Shown piece by piece: positions 18,403 to 31,258 of a stretch of DNA of 41,898 nucleotides. The first letter of the stretch is position 1. The number at the start of each line of letters is the position of its first letter. A program made the translations under genes and the position numbers. The stretch comes from Xanthomonas sp. GPE 39. GTDB taxonomy: Bacteria > Pseudomonadota > Gammaproteobacteria > Xanthomonadales > Xanthomonadaceae. Location of the stretch: contig NZ_JZHZ01000007.1 of assembly GCF_000963005.1 (NCBI RefSeq), positions 3,294,017 to 3,335,914 on the forward strand, read 5' to 3'. Below the pieces are notes generated by a model. It worked only from the letters and a program-made list of their open reading frames with translations. It searched no databases and was not told the origin of the DNA.

Positions 18403-18432
18403 GGTGTGGCGGTTTCAATGCACCGCCACACC
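18403..18432. terminator. Bidirectional stem-loop between nuclease gene and hemB
   Basis: GGTGTGGCGGT (18403-18413) and its exact complement ACCGCCACACC (18422-18432) form an 11-bp stem with an 8-base loop between two convergent genes. No T-run follows on either strand, but position and strength favour a shared transcription end. Confidence 0.6.
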
Positions 18433-18443
18433 GTCACCGCCAC

Positions 18444-19857
<1,414 letters not shown>

Positions 19858-20029
19858 GCCAGGCTCCACAAGCACACTGACCGCGACCATAGCATCTGCG
19901 GCAAACCTTTCAAGACCACACCTGGCGAGGCATGGCCGACACACACATCACAGTGACCGACAGCGGGTTCGGCGCGATTCACCCTGCCCGCCTATGATCG
20001 CGTGGTGATCCGCCCACGGAGGTAATGCC

Positions 20030-20479
20030 ATGCACGTGCGTCCGTTGTTGCCGCTGGCCCTGCTGTTCGCGCTGGCCGGCTGCGCCAGTTCTTCCAAAGT
20101 GATGGTCGGTGCGACGCGTCCAGCCATCGATCCGGCCCTGGTGCAGATTTATTCGACCCCGCCAGCGGGCGCGGTCGATATCGCCCAATTGGAAGCCTCC
20201 AGTGCGGCAGGCTTCGGAACCCAGGGCCAGACCGACGCGGCGCTGGCGCGACTCAAACAGGAGGCCGCCAAACTCGGTGCCAACGGCGTGGTGCTGATGG
20301 GTGTGAGTTCGCAACGCTCCGGCGGCGGTGTCTCGCTCGGCGGCGGCAGCTATGGTGGCCACGTCGGCGGCGGCCTGGGCATCGGCATCCCGACGACACA
20401 GAAACACGCCGCCGGCATGGCGATCTGGGTACCGCCAGGTGCAAGCAAACCGGCAACACCACCCCACACCGGGCAATGA
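20030..20479 (+). CDS. Lipoprotein with glycine-rich segment, unknown
   Basis: 149 residues. The signal peptide ends in the lipobox LAGC with Cys18, so it should be lipid-anchored. The middle (about 75-92) has an alpha/beta pattern LKQEAAKLGANGVVLMGV. This recalls small envelope lipoproteins with heavy-metal-binding-like folds (YbjQ- or RcsF-type), but the match is only in pattern. A Gly-rich stretch, SGGGVSLGGGSYGGHVGGG, follows at about 97-115. The sequence before the ATG has GGAGG at good spacing. No neighbour is clearly linked. Confidence 0.75.
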   Translation: MHVRPLLPLALLFALAGCASSSKVMVGATRPAIDPALVQIYSTPPAGAVDIAQLEASSAAGFGTQGQTDAALARLKQEAAKLGANGVVLMGVSSQRSGGGVSLGGGSYGGHVGGGLGIGIPTTQKHAAGMAIWVPPGASKPATPPHTGQ

Positions 20480-20502
20480 AGCCGATGGCAGCGCGGGTTG
20501 AC

Positions 20503-20680
20503 TGAAACAGGGCAGCAGGTGGATGGCAGCAAGCGGACATTGCGCCTGCCTATGCCATCACCTCACTGGCAGACGCCGGCCTCAACCGACACGGCGACAT
20601 CCGCTGCGGGATCACTTTCGGTTACGTGGACATCCTGATCCTGGCCGACCACGCCGCGCCGACAACCTCGCGTGTGTGAG
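20503..20680 (+). pseudogene. Possible gene remnant, perhaps GST C-terminus
   Basis: In one plus-strand frame about 60 codons read protein-like, including WQQADIAPAYAI and HGDIRCGITFGY, ending in TGA just before the DPP-IV stop. QADI within a helix recalls the C-terminal half of glutathione S-transferases. There is no start codon or N-terminal domain. The identification is weak. Confidence 0.25.
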
Positions 20681-20681
20681 C

Positions 20682-23673
<2,992 letters not shown>

Positions 23674-23785
23674 GAGCTCAGTCCTGTCCTTTCGAGGAAC
23701 TCGCAGTGTAACGGCCGCCTGCGCTTGGCAGCATTGCCGCAGGGCGGGTACCCTGGCTGTTTGACGCAATGCGACATTCCGACCC

Positions 23786-24394
23786 ATGACGCTCCAGCGC
23801 CCGCACCCTAGCCTGACTCCACTATCCAGCCTGATCTTCGCCTCGCGCTGGCTGCAATTGCCGCTCTACCTGGGATTGATCGTGGCCCAGGGCGTGTACG
23901 TTTTTCTTTTCGGCAAAGAACTATGGCACCTGATCCACGAAGCGCCGGACCTGAGCGAGCAGCAAATCATGCTGATCGTGCTTGGCCTGATTGATGTGGT
24001 GATGATCTCCAACCTGCTGGTGATGGTGATCGTCGGCGGCTACGAAACCTTTGTCTCGCGGCTGCGCCTGGAAGGCCATCCCGACCAGCCGGAATGGCTG
24101 AGCCACGTCAACGCCAGCGTGCTGAAAGTGAAGCTCGCGCTGTCGATCATCGGCATCTCCTCGATCCACCTGCTCAAGACCTTCATCGCCGTCGGCGCGC
24201 TCGGCGGTATGCCGCTGTGTTCACCGGACCAATTGGCGAGCGCCGCGGCGACAGTGGATCTGAAAAGCTGCGCGACACTGACCCACGACGGAGTTCTGTG
24301 GCAGACCATCATCCATGGCATCTTTATCCTATCGGCGATCGGCATCGCCTGGACCGACCGGCTGATGGCCTCGCCAGCGAAACCAACGCACTGA
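23786..24394 (+). CDS. UPF0114 (YqhA-like) inner-membrane protein
   Basis: 202 residues with hydrophobic segments near 24-44, 62-86, 114-137 and 170-190. The segment NLLVMVIVGGYETFVSRL is characteristic of the UPF0114/YqhA family, as is the following IGISSIHLLKTF. The function of the family is not established. The ATG follows a short upstream sequence shared with the divergent GST gene. A segment with two cysteines (PLCSPDQ and KSCATLTH, about 148-168) lies between the last two helices and could be periplasmic. Confidence 0.88.
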   Translation: MTLQRPHPSLTPLSSLIFASRWLQLPLYLGLIVAQGVYVFLFGKELWHLIHEAPDLSEQQIMLIVLGLIDVVMISNLLVMVIVGGYETFVSRLRLEGHPDQPEWLSHVNASVLKVKLALSIIGISSIHLLKTFIAVGALGGMPLCSPDQLASAAATVDLKSCATLTHDGVLWQTIIHGIFILSAIGIAWTDRLMASPAKPTH

Positions 24395-24578
24395 CCAGCG
24401 TGCCCAGGGTCACGCTTTTTCCTCCATCCGACGAGGACTGGCACGCATGCAATACCAACGGATGCTAGATTGACTCACGCAGTGCGCTGACGGCAAGGGG
24501 AACGGGGATGCCGTCGCAAATACGCCAGCAACACTATCCGCATCGCGACATCGTCATCACCGGGGATCAGAAAAAAGC

Positions 24579-25592
24579 ATGCCGCACGACACTACATTCG
24601 CCAGGACGCGCCACATCGTCGCGACCCTGCTGCTGGCCACGCTAGCTGCGTGTTCCAAACAAGAAAAGGCCGCGCCCGACGCCACACCGGCCAGCGCCGC
24701 AGCAAGTGTGCCGACGACGCCCGCGGCCTCGGGCAACGTGCAATCGATGGACACCGAGCAATTGCGCGCTTCGGCCAGCGAGGCGCTACGCCAGAACCGC
24801 ATGTATACGCCTGCCGGCAACAATGCCGTGGAATACTACTTGGGGCTACGCGACAAGCAGCCGGACGATGCCGGGGTGAAGAGCGCGCTGACCGATCTCA
24901 TGCCGTACACCTTGATCGCCGCCGAACAGAGCATCAACCGCGAGGATTTCCCGGAAGCCCAGCGCCTGATCGGTTTGATCGAGAAGATAGACAGCCAGGC
25001 ACCGGCCTTGCCACGGCTCAAGCAGGGCGTGAGCAAAGGCATGCAGACCGTGGCACAGCGTAGCCAGGAAGAAGCCGTAAAAGCCAAGAAAGCGGCCGAA
25101 CAGAAAACCAAACTGGCCAGCGAGCAACAGAAACAGGCGCAACCGCAAACCAGCCAGGCACAGGCCTCGCAACAGATGGCCGCGCAACAGGAGGCCGCAC
25201 GCCGCGAAAGCGCGCGCCAGGAAACACCACCCCAGCTCGCGCCCAGCACAACGGCTGCCGCGCCGCAACCGGCCGCGCAGCAACGAGCCGCGACGCCGGC
25301 TCCAGCGCCGACGCCCGCAGCATCCACAGCCAGCGTGCAGGCGTTGCGTCCGATCAGTACTCCGGCACCTCGTTATCCGCCAGAAGCACTGCGCTCGGCC
25401 ATCGCCGGCGAAGTGTTGGTGGAGATTACCGTCGGCACCGACGGCGCGGTCACCAACGCGCGCGTGTTGCGTTCCACCCCGGGGCATGTGTTCGACCACG
25501 AGGCGTTGAGCGCGACCAAGCGCTGGCGCTTCGAGCCGGTCAGCGCACCGATCACCACGCGACGCACACTGGCCTTCAACCCCGGCGGTTAA
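24579..25592 (+). CDS. Lipoprotein with TonB C-terminal domain
   Basis: 337 residues. The N-terminus has a lipobox-like LAAC with Cys25, so it may be a lipoprotein rather than a bitopic TonB. Residues about 50-155 are helical and TPR-like. About 155-255 are rich in Gln, Ala and Pro, a flexible periplasmic spacer. Residues 257-337 match the TonB C-terminal domain: PRYPPEALRS, GEVLVEITV, TDGAVTNARVLRS and a final KRWRFEP. TonB proteins carry energy to outer-membrane receptors. A form without an obvious ExbB-contacting transmembrane helix would work differently, perhaps as a periplasmic adaptor. No exbB or exbD is adjacent. Confidence 0.75.
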   Translation: MPHDTTFARTRHIVATLLLATLAACSKQEKAAPDATPASAAASVPTTPAASGNVQSMDTEQLRASASEALRQNRMYTPAGNNAVEYYLGLRDKQPDDAGVKSALTDLMPYTLIAAEQSINREDFPEAQRLIGLIEKIDSQAPALPRLKQGVSKGMQTVAQRSQEEAVKAKKAAEQKTKLASEQQKQAQPQTSQAQASQQMAAQQEAARRESARQETPPQLAPSTTAAAPQPAAQQRAATPAPAPTPAASTASVQALRPISTPAPRYPPEALRSAIAGEVLVEITVGTDGAVTNARVLRSTPGHVFDHEALSATKRWRFEPVSAPITTRRTLAFNPGG

Positions 25593-25608
25593 GAGTAAGA
25601 ACGGCATC

Positions 25609-25655
25609 ACCGCCGGACGTGCGCGGGCAGTGCTCGGCCCCGTATACACGGCGGT
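25609..25655 (+). terminator. Structured hairpin after the TonB-like gene; possible intron relic
   Basis: ACCGCCG (25609-25615) pairs with CGGCGGT (25649-25655), with inner GGGC/GCCC pairing, 17 bases after the stop. It may simply be a terminator. Read on the minus strand, the bases around it recall the structured tail that follows reverse-transcriptase genes in group II introns, but no RT or catalytic domain V is visible nearby. Confidence 0.35.
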
Positions 25656-25856
25656 TCCTGCGCACTGTCCGCCCCCAGCCGATAGCGACTGGCGAGGTTT
25701 TGTTCGCCACTCCAAGCCAACGCGACGCGCCATCGAGTCGTGCTCACACAAGCGATGCCGAGCACAGCCGCCAACGACGCCAAGGCATGGAGAGCGCACG
25801 ACCGCGCCCAAGGCACGCAGCACCTCAGCAGGCAGGCCGCATCCGCCCAGCCGTTG

Positions 25857-27038
25857 CTATCCGGCAATCGCCAACTGCTCCTGGCGGTAACGGCGCACCG
25901 CAGCCAACCATAACAGTGCGGCCAAGCCGAAACCGGCGATCAGATAGACCGCCCAGATCTGCGGGTCGATCGGCTCGCGGCGGATGATCTTCAGCAGCAT
26001 CTGGTTCTGCGCCAGAAACGGCACCGCGAACTGCCATGGCATGGTTTTCAGCGGATACACCATCAGCGCGTAACCGGGCAGCATCGGCAGCAGCATCAGC
26101 CAGGCCATGTGGCTCTGCGCCTCCTTCATGCTCTTGGCCGCTGCGGCCAGCACGGTCAGCAGCGAGGTCCCGATGAACAACATCGGCAACAGCACGAACA
26201 GCATCTGCAACATCGCCACGACACTAACGTTGAGTTGCTGGCCGATGCCACTGGCGACTTGCGCGCTGAGCTTGAACGCGAGCAGGGTCAGCAGCAGCGA
26301 GACCAAACCGACCAGGCAGGCAGCGGCGATCTTGCCGCTGACGATGGCGCTGCGCGAGGCCGGCGTGGCCAGCAACGGCTCCAGCGACTGTCGCTCGCGC
26401 TCGCCAGCGGTGGCGTCGAGAATCAAGTGAGCACCACCGATGAACGAGGTGATGGTCAGCAGCACCGGCAGCAGCATCGCCAGCAATGCCGCACCCTTGG
26501 CTTCGGGCGTGGCCAGATCCTGGACAGCCACGTCCAGCGGTCGCGCGACCTGCGCATCGATCCCGCGCGCCATCAGCCGCAGCGCGCCGACCTGCTGGCT
26601 GTACATGCTAAGCGCCGCCTGCACCCGGGTAGTCGGGATATCGGCATCGCGGCGGGTGCTGTCCTTGATGATCTCCACCAGCGCCGGGTGTCCCTGGTGC
26701 CAGGCGTTCGGGTAGTCCTCGTCGATCTTCAACGCCAGGTCCACGGTTTGACTGCGGATCGCTGCGCTCAAGTCCTTCGGGGGTGGAACCGCATTCAATC
26801 CCTGCATGGCGAGAAACGCCACCAAATTCGGCGCGCGCTCACGGCCGATGACCGGAATGTCCAGCGGTTTGTCGATCTGGGTGCGGACCCGGCTCTCGGC
26901 CAACGCGCCCATTCCCAAAATCAGCGCCGGATAGAGCAGCGGGCCGACCAACAACGCCAGCGCCAGAGTGCGGCGATCACGCGAGAGGTCGCGCAGTTCC
27001 TTGCGCATCACGGTGAATACAGTGTGGAGCAGGCTCAT
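25857..27038 (-). CDS. ABC-2 type exporter permease (NatB-like)
   Basis: 393 residues. One transmembrane helix lies near 27-48, then a large periplasmic domain (about 50-175), then five or six helices from about 178 to 382. This layout and the GERERQSLEPLLATPASR segment are typical of NatB/ABC-2 permeases. The start overlaps the stop of the ATPase gene by 4 bp (27035-27038), so both form one exporter. Bacillus NatAB exports sodium, but the substrate here is not shown by the sequence. Two further genes lie upstream on the same strand, starting with a lipoprotein peptidase. Confidence 0.88.
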   Translation of the reverse strand: MSLLHTVFTVMRKELRDLSRDRRTLALALLVGPLLYPALILGMGALAESRVRTQIDKPLDIPVIGRERAPNLVAFLAMQGLNAVPPPKDLSAAIRSQTVDLALKIDEDYPNAWHQGHPALVEIIKDSTRRDADIPTTRVQAALSMYSQQVGALRLMARGIDAQVARPLDVAVQDLATPEAKGAALLAMLLPVLLTITSFIGGAHLILDATAGERERQSLEPLLATPASRSAIVSGKIAAACLVGLVSLLLTLLAFKLSAQVASGIGQQLNVSVVAMLQMLFVLLPMLFIGTSLLTVLAAAAKSMKEAQSHMAWLMLLPMLPGYALMVYPLKTMPWQFAVPFLAQNQMLLKIIRREPIDPQIWAVYLIAGFGLAALLWLAAVRRYRQEQLAIAG

Positions 27039-27781
27039 GCGTGTAACCCCTCGTCGCTGCCAATCGCCTTGACGAAGGCGTCTTCCAGATTGTCTTCGCC
27101 GGTCAGCGCACGCAGCTCCTCAGCGGTGCCCGCGGCCACCACCGTGCCGTTGGCGACGATGACGATGCGATCGCACAGCGCCGCCACCTCCTGCATGATG
27201 TGGCTGGAAAAGATCACGCAGCGTCCTTGCGCGCGCAGTCCGCGCAGGAAACCGCGCAGCGCACGGGTCGTCATAACGTCCAGGCCGTTGGTAGGTTCGT
27301 CGAGGATCACATTGCGCGGATCGTGGACCAGCGCGCGCGCAATCGCGGTCTTGGTGCGCTGGCCCTGGCTGAAGCCTTCGGTCTGCCGGTCGAGGATATC
27401 GTCCATGTCCAGCGCCGCCGACAACAACTGGGTGCGCTCGGCAATCCGCGCCGCCGACAAACCGTGCAGTTCGCCGAAGTAGGCGATGTTCTCGCGCGCG
27501 GTCAAACGCTTGTACACGCCGCGTGCGTCTGGCAGCACGCCCAGCGCACGCCGCACCGCCAACGGATCTTCGGCGACGTCGATGCCATCCACGCGCACCT
27601 GGCCCTGGTCGGGGGCCATCAGCGTATAGAGCATGCGCAAAGTGGTGGTCTTGCCGGCGCCATTGGGACCGAGCAAGCCGGTGATCTGGCCATCTGCGGC
27701 CTCGAAGCTGACCCCCCGCACCGCCTGCACGCGACCGGCCTTGGTCTTGAATGCCTTATGCACGTTGTCGACAAGAATCAT
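27035..27781 (-). CDS. ABC transporter ATPase (NatA-like)
   Basis: 248 residues from the ATG at 27781, which has GGGAGAG just upstream. Walker A is GPNGAGKT (38-45) and Walker B VILDEP (158-163). The signature motif reads FSQGQ (137-141) instead of LSGGQ, as is usual in NatA-type ATPases. The switch His lies in SSHIMQEV. It powers the permease encoded by the overlapping downstream gene. The upstream peptidase stop is 31 bp away, so the three genes are probably one operon. Upstream in-frame codons overlap the peptidase gene and are not part of it. Confidence 0.92.
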   Translation of the reverse strand: MILVDNVHKAFKTKAGRVQAVRGVSFEAADGQITGLLGPNGAGKTTTLRMLYTLMAPDQGQVRVDGIDVAEDPLAVRRALGVLPDARGVYKRLTARENIAYFGELHGLSAARIAERTQLLSAALDMDDILDRQTEGFSQGQRTKTAIARALVHDPRNVILDEPTNGLDVMTTRALRGFLRGLRAQGRCVIFSSHIMQEVAALCDRIVIVANGTVVAAGTAEELRALTGEDNLEDAFVKAIGSDEGLHA

Positions 27782-27812
27782 GCGCAACTCTCCCGGTCTA
27801 ACGATGCGCAGC

Positions 27813-29327
27813 TCATGGTTCCCATCCATTGAATGAAGTGAAGGCAGGCACGCCGCGCATCGCATCCAGGCAACTGGCATCGAGGTGCTTGGCATCGGCG
27901 GTTTCGAAGAACCGACCCAATAACTTGGGCATGCACCCCAAGGTCATGGTGCCGTGCCCCTGTCCGCGCAGCAGCAGATGGCGGCCGTTGGGCAGATCGC
28001 GCAGCACGCGCTCGGCATAGCGCGGCGGGGTCACCGGATCTAGTTCGCCCGAGGTCAGCAACACCGGCAGGTTGGAGTTCAACGGCGCGGTGAAATCGGC
28101 GGGGCGGGTGCCCGTCGGCCAGGCCGGGCAGGCGGCGAAAAACATCCGCGCCACCTCCGGCCCGAGCAGGGTGTCGTGCCGTGCCGGTGCGCGGTAACGG
28201 TCGGCGTCTTCGGCGCAGATCACCGACCACTGCATGCCACGGTTCATTTGATCCTGCATCTGCAAGTCCATCATCCGTGCCAGGGACATCAACGGCGCAT
28301 AGCGACCATGGGCGGCCTCGTCCAGGGTCAACGGCAGCAACGCGGAGGTTTGCGGCGCATAGGAAAAGGAAAACGCCAGGTTGGTGACGGTATCGGCAGT
28401 GACCTGATCGTGCGTACTCTGACCACTGGCCGGGTCGCGATAATCCACCGCCACCGGCGTCTGCCGCAGCCGCTCCACCACCGTGCGCAACTGCATGCGC
28501 GTATCGACCGGGAAGCGTTTGGCGCACGCCGGCGTGGCCTTGCACTGCTGCGCCTGCAGGGTGATCGCATCTTCGAAGGTCGTGGCGAATTCGCCGCCGA
28601 CCACCAGATCATTCGGCACCACGCCATCGAGTACCACGCTGCGCACATGCGCCGCATAGCCACGCGCGTACTGCTGAGCGACACGGGTGCCATAGGAGCC
28701 CCCGATGAGATTGATCTTGTCCACGCCCAGCGCTGTGCGCACCGCATCCAGGTCGGCAATCGCCTGAGTGGTGGTGTAGTGGCGCGGGTCGGCGTGCCCC
28801 TTGAGCGATTGCGCGCAACGCCTGGCGTAATCGAGCACTTCTGCAGGGCTGGGCGCGCGCACCGAGTCGGCCGGCGGCAAGGTCTTGCCGTCCGCGCCAA
28901 GGCAGGTCAACGGATTGGACTGCCCGGTGCCGCGCTGATCGATCAGGAACACATCGCGGCGCCTACGCGTTTCGTGCAATGCCAGATCGACAATACTGGC
29001 GACCTGGGTGGCAGCCTGACCCGGGCCGCCGGCCAGGAAGAACACCGGGTCAGGGTCGCTGCTGCCCTGACCGGTCACCGGCAACCAGGCGATGTTGAGC
29101 GCGATCTTGCGCCCGTTCGGTGCGGCCGGATTCTCCGCCACCGGCATGCGCGTGCACTGCGCCTCGACGTTGTTGGCCGCAAGCGGACTGGTCAATGTGC
29201 AAGGATGGAAGCGCAGCATGCCGTAGCTGCGTCCCGGCGTCTGCGCTGCCGGCACCGGATTGGCCTGGCAAGCGGCCAGCAAAAGGGTGGCCGCCATGAT
29301 CGCCAACGGCATCGAACGGTATCGCAT
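27813..29327 (-). CDS. Lipoprotein alpha/beta-hydrolase peptidase (S33, tripeptidyl aminopeptidase-like)
   Basis: 504 residues from the ATG at 29327, chosen because AGGA lies eight bases upstream. The signal peptide ends in the lipobox LAAC with Cys20, so it is lipid-anchored in the envelope. FLAGGPGQ forms the oxyanion loop. The elbow GGSYGT gives Ser211, with Asp430 (SGELDP) and His458 (GQGHG). A C-terminal TAP-like segment follows, as in Streptomyces SlpD/E and tripeptidyl aminopeptidases, which cut N-terminal peptides. Several Cys residues (43, 58, 142, 171, 261, 268) suit disulfides in the periplasm. It is the first gene before the NatAB-like exporter, though a functional link is not evident. 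Confidence 0.87.
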   Translation of the reverse strand: MRYRSMPLAIMAATLLLAACQANPVPAAQTPGRSYGMLRFHPCTLTSPLAANNVEAQCTRMPVAENPAAPNGRKIALNIAWLPVTGQGSSDPDPVFFLAGGPGQAATQVASIVDLALHETRRRRDVFLIDQRGTGQSNPLTCLGADGKTLPPADSVRAPSPAEVLDYARRCAQSLKGHADPRHYTTTQAIADLDAVRTALGVDKINLIGGSYGTRVAQQYARGYAAHVRSVVLDGVVPNDLVVGGEFATTFEDAITLQAQQCKATPACAKRFPVDTRMQLRTVVERLRQTPVAVDYRDPASGQSTHDQVTADTVTNLAFSFSYAPQTSALLPLTLDEAAHGRYAPLMSLARMMDLQMQDQMNRGMQWSVICAEDADRYRAPARHDTLLGPEVARMFFAACPAWPTGTRPADFTAPLNSNLPVLLTSGELDPVTPPRYAERVLRDLPNGRHLLLRGQGHGTMTLGCMPKLLGRFFETADAKHLDASCLDAMRGVPAFTSFNGWEP

Positions 29328-29404
29328 GGGGCGCATCCTTGAAGTCATGCCACGCAGGATGCCATGCCAGGGCACCACGTCGTTGTTAGTAGATGCATGT
29401 GGGG

Positions 29405-29605
29405 TCACGCAGGATCCTCGTAAAGAAACATGTCCTCGATGCGGTGCCCGAACAGCCGCGCGATGCGAAATGCCAGCGGCAAGCTCGGGTCGTACTTGCC
29501 GGTTTCCAGTGCATTGATGGTCTGCCGCGACACGCCCAGACGCTCGCCCAGTTCGCCTTGCGACCAGCCACGCGTCTCGCGTAGCTCGCGGATCCGGTTA
29601 TTCAT
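29405..29605 (-). CDS. Small XRE-family transcriptional regulator
   Basis: 66 residues from the ATG at 29605. Nearly the whole protein is a Cro/CI-type helix-turn-helix domain: helix 2 and recognition helix lie about 15-34 (SQGELGERLGVSRQTINALE). The following KYDPSLPLAFRIARLF is typical of the YozG-like group, as is the ending IEDMF. Its start overlaps the stop of the membrane-protein gene by 4 bp, so the two are co-translated. Family members usually repress their own operon. A palindrome upstream of the membrane gene is the likely operator. Confidence 0.92.
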   Translation of the reverse strand: MNNRIRELRETRGWSQGELGERLGVSRQTINALETGKYDPSLPLAFRIARLFGHRIEDMFLYEDPA

Positions 29606-30180
29606 TGATAGCGGCGCGCGTTCACGATCTTGATCATCCCGTAAGCGATGCACAGCGCAGGAAATACCCACAGCATCACCTCCGACGCCGGCAGCGTGAT
29701 CATGTCGGCGGCCTGTAGAAAACCTGCCGTCATGTACCCAGCACAGAGCAAGCCGGCAGCGAGAGCGATTGATTCCAGTTCGATGCGCCGCTGCATTTCG
29801 TCGGAGTCGCGCACGAAACGTGCTACCGCACGGATCACCAACAGCAGCAGCAACGCAGGCAGTAACGCGATCACCATACGTAACCAGAGGCTATCGACGC
29901 CGCCAAGCAAACGCTTCCAGCCCAGCATCACCAACACGTAAGCCAGCATCGGTGGAAAGAATTCGCGGTAGTAGCGCCGCGCCAGTGACGGCAACGCGCT
30001 ATCAAGCAGGCTGGCCGGCGACCACCACGAAAGCAGCGCCAGAACCAAACACACGATGCTGGCGCTAAAGCACCGCCTACGTAAATGCACATCACCGTGA
30101 AACGGCAACCAAACGGCAGCCATTAGGAACACCACGCTCAGGCACAACGCCGCAATTGCATTGCGCTTGCACCCGCTCAC
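29602..30180 (-). CDS. Polytopic membrane protein paired with XRE regulator
   Basis: 192 residues with about six hydrophobic segments (near 8-26, 40-55, 76-95, 103-121, 138-156 and 163-184). A charged loop, RFVRDSDEMQRRIE, precedes the last pair; this recalls DUF2178-type membrane proteins, often encoded next to YozG-like XRE regulators. Function unknown. The GTG start has GGGGTGAG upstream. It overlaps the regulator by 4 bp. The pairing suggests the regulator controls, or is sensed through, this membrane protein. Confidence 0.75.
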   Translation of the reverse strand: MSGCKRNAIAALCLSVVFLMAAVWLPFHGDVHLRRRCFSASIVCLVLALLSWWSPASLLDSALPSLARRYYREFFPPMLAYVLVMLGWKRLLGGVDSLWLRMVIALLPALLLLLVIRAVARFVRDSDEMQRRIELESIALAAGLLCAGYMTAGFLQAADMITLPASEVMLWVFPALCIAYGMIKIVNARRYQ

Positions 30181-30237
30181 TGCTCACCCCCGACCATCGT
30201 CACGCACCATTGGACGCCACCGCCACCATGGCCCATC

Positions 30238-30278
30238 GTCGTATTCCGCATACGCCCTCCTGTCAAGCGAACTTGACA
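30238..30278 (-). promoter_or_regulatory. Candidate promoter of the membrane protein/XRE operon
   Basis: On the minus strand, TTGACA at 30261-30266 (read as the complement) is followed after 17 bases by TACGAC (30238-30243), a weak -10 box. The -35 lies within the large palindrome, so a bound repressor would block it. Confidence 0.4.
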
Positions 30279-30282
30279 GGAG
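30257..30282. promoter_or_regulatory. Perfect 11-bp palindrome, likely operator
   Basis: CTCCTGTCAAG (30257-30267) and CTTGACAGGAG (30272-30282) are exact complements around a CGAA loop. A third TGTCAAG copy lies at 30304-30310. The site is 77 bp upstream of the GTG at 30180 and overlaps a possible -35 box. It is the probable binding site of the XRE regulator. A hairpin in RNA is the alternative. Confidence 0.6.
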
Positions 30283-30410
30283 AATGCACGCCGAAATTCT
30301 TCATGTCAAGCTTCCTTTACAACAGGGAAACATTGCTTGAATGAGGCGCGTATGCGGCGTGCCAGAGGAAACACCCAGGCGCACTGACAAACCGCACGCG
30401 TAGACAAACG

Positions 30411-31196
30411 CTACTTACTGCTGACGTACTTCTCGCGGCGAATGTGCTGCACCGGCAGGCCAGCGTCCTTCAACGCCTCGAAGCAGGCATCGACCATGTT
30501 CGGGTTGCCGCATAGATACGCAATATCGCCCTCGGCCTGCGGTGCAAATTCCGGCAACCATTGCTGTACATACCCATGGCGTACATCGGCATGCGGCGCT
30601 TGCGGCAATTCGCGCGAAAAACACGGCACGAAGCGGAAACGCGGATGCGCGTCGGCAAAGGCACGGAACTCATCGCCATACAGCAATTCGTCCGGTGTCC
30701 GTGCGCCCAGCAGCAGCACCACCTCCACGCCGCGTTCGGCCATCGCCTTCTCCAGCAACGGCAGCATCGAGCGATACGGCGTGACGCCGGTACCGGTGGC
30801 GATCAGCAGGTAACGGCGGTTGGTCTCCTCCGGCTGCAAACAGAAACGTCCAAAGGGGCCGCTCGCCACCACCTGACCTCCGATTTCCAGCGCCTCGAAC
30901 AAGGCAGTGGCCGCGCCGCCAGCGACAAAGCTCACCGCGATCTCCACCGTCGCATCGGCGGCCTGCGCCGGGTCGTGGCGAGTGGCCAGAGAATAGCTGC
31001 GCTTGGTGGCGGTGCCGTCGGCATACTGAAAATGCACCTGCACAAATTGGCCAGGCAGGAACGGCAACGGCTCTCCGTCGTCGCGAACGAAACGGTAATG
31101 GCCGACGGATGGCGCCAGCATGCGGCGATCGACCAACTTCAGCGGGAATTGGGCAGGCACGTCGTTGCAACAGTCTATGGCCGTGGGCGACGCCAC
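30411..31196 (-). CDS. fpr: Ferredoxin/flavodoxin-NADP+ reductase
   Basis: 261 residues, the usual length of bacterial Fpr. The FAD motif RSYS is at 66-69, the NADP-binding GTGVTP at 135-140, and the C-terminal CGNPNMV at 229-235. The protein ends in the short KYVSSK typical of subclass I bacterial enzymes. It moves electrons between NADPH and ferredoxin or flavodoxin, for oxidative stress defence and possibly for P450s. It starts 62 bp from the divergent ABC ATPase gene. It could supply electrons to the P450 at 4273-5529, but nothing in the sequence links them. Confidence 0.92.
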   Translation of the reverse strand: MASPTAIDCCNDVPAQFPLKLVDRRMLAPSVGHYRFVRDDGEPLPFLPGQFVQVHFQYADGTATKRSYSLATRHDPAQAADATVEIAVSFVAGGAATALFEALEIGGQVVASGPFGRFCLQPEETNRRYLLIATGTGVTPYRSMLPLLEKAMAERGVEVVLLLGARTPDELLYGDEFRAFADAHPRFRFVPCFSRELPQAPHADVRHGYVQQWLPEFAPQAEGDIAYLCGNPNMVDACFEALKDAGLPVQHIRREKYVSSK

Positions 31197-31205
31197 GCGG
31201 TCTTC

Positions 31206-31211
31206 TATAAT
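31206..31211 (+). promoter_or_regulatory. Consensus -10 box for the YadGH-like operon
   Basis: TATAAT lies 48 bases before the proposed TTG start at 31259 and reads toward it. No good -35 is visible at 17 bp, so strength is uncertain. Confidence 0.45.
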
Positions 31212-31258
31212 AGCCGCTGCACTTCTCCAGCGCCGTCGACGCGGCGCGAAGGCCTACT

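Noticed and set aside
24846-25823. 325-codon minus-strand frame opposite the TonB-like gene
   Set aside because: Its sequence is Arg/Gly/Leu-rich with no family features, and the plus-strand gene has a clear lipobox and TonB domain.
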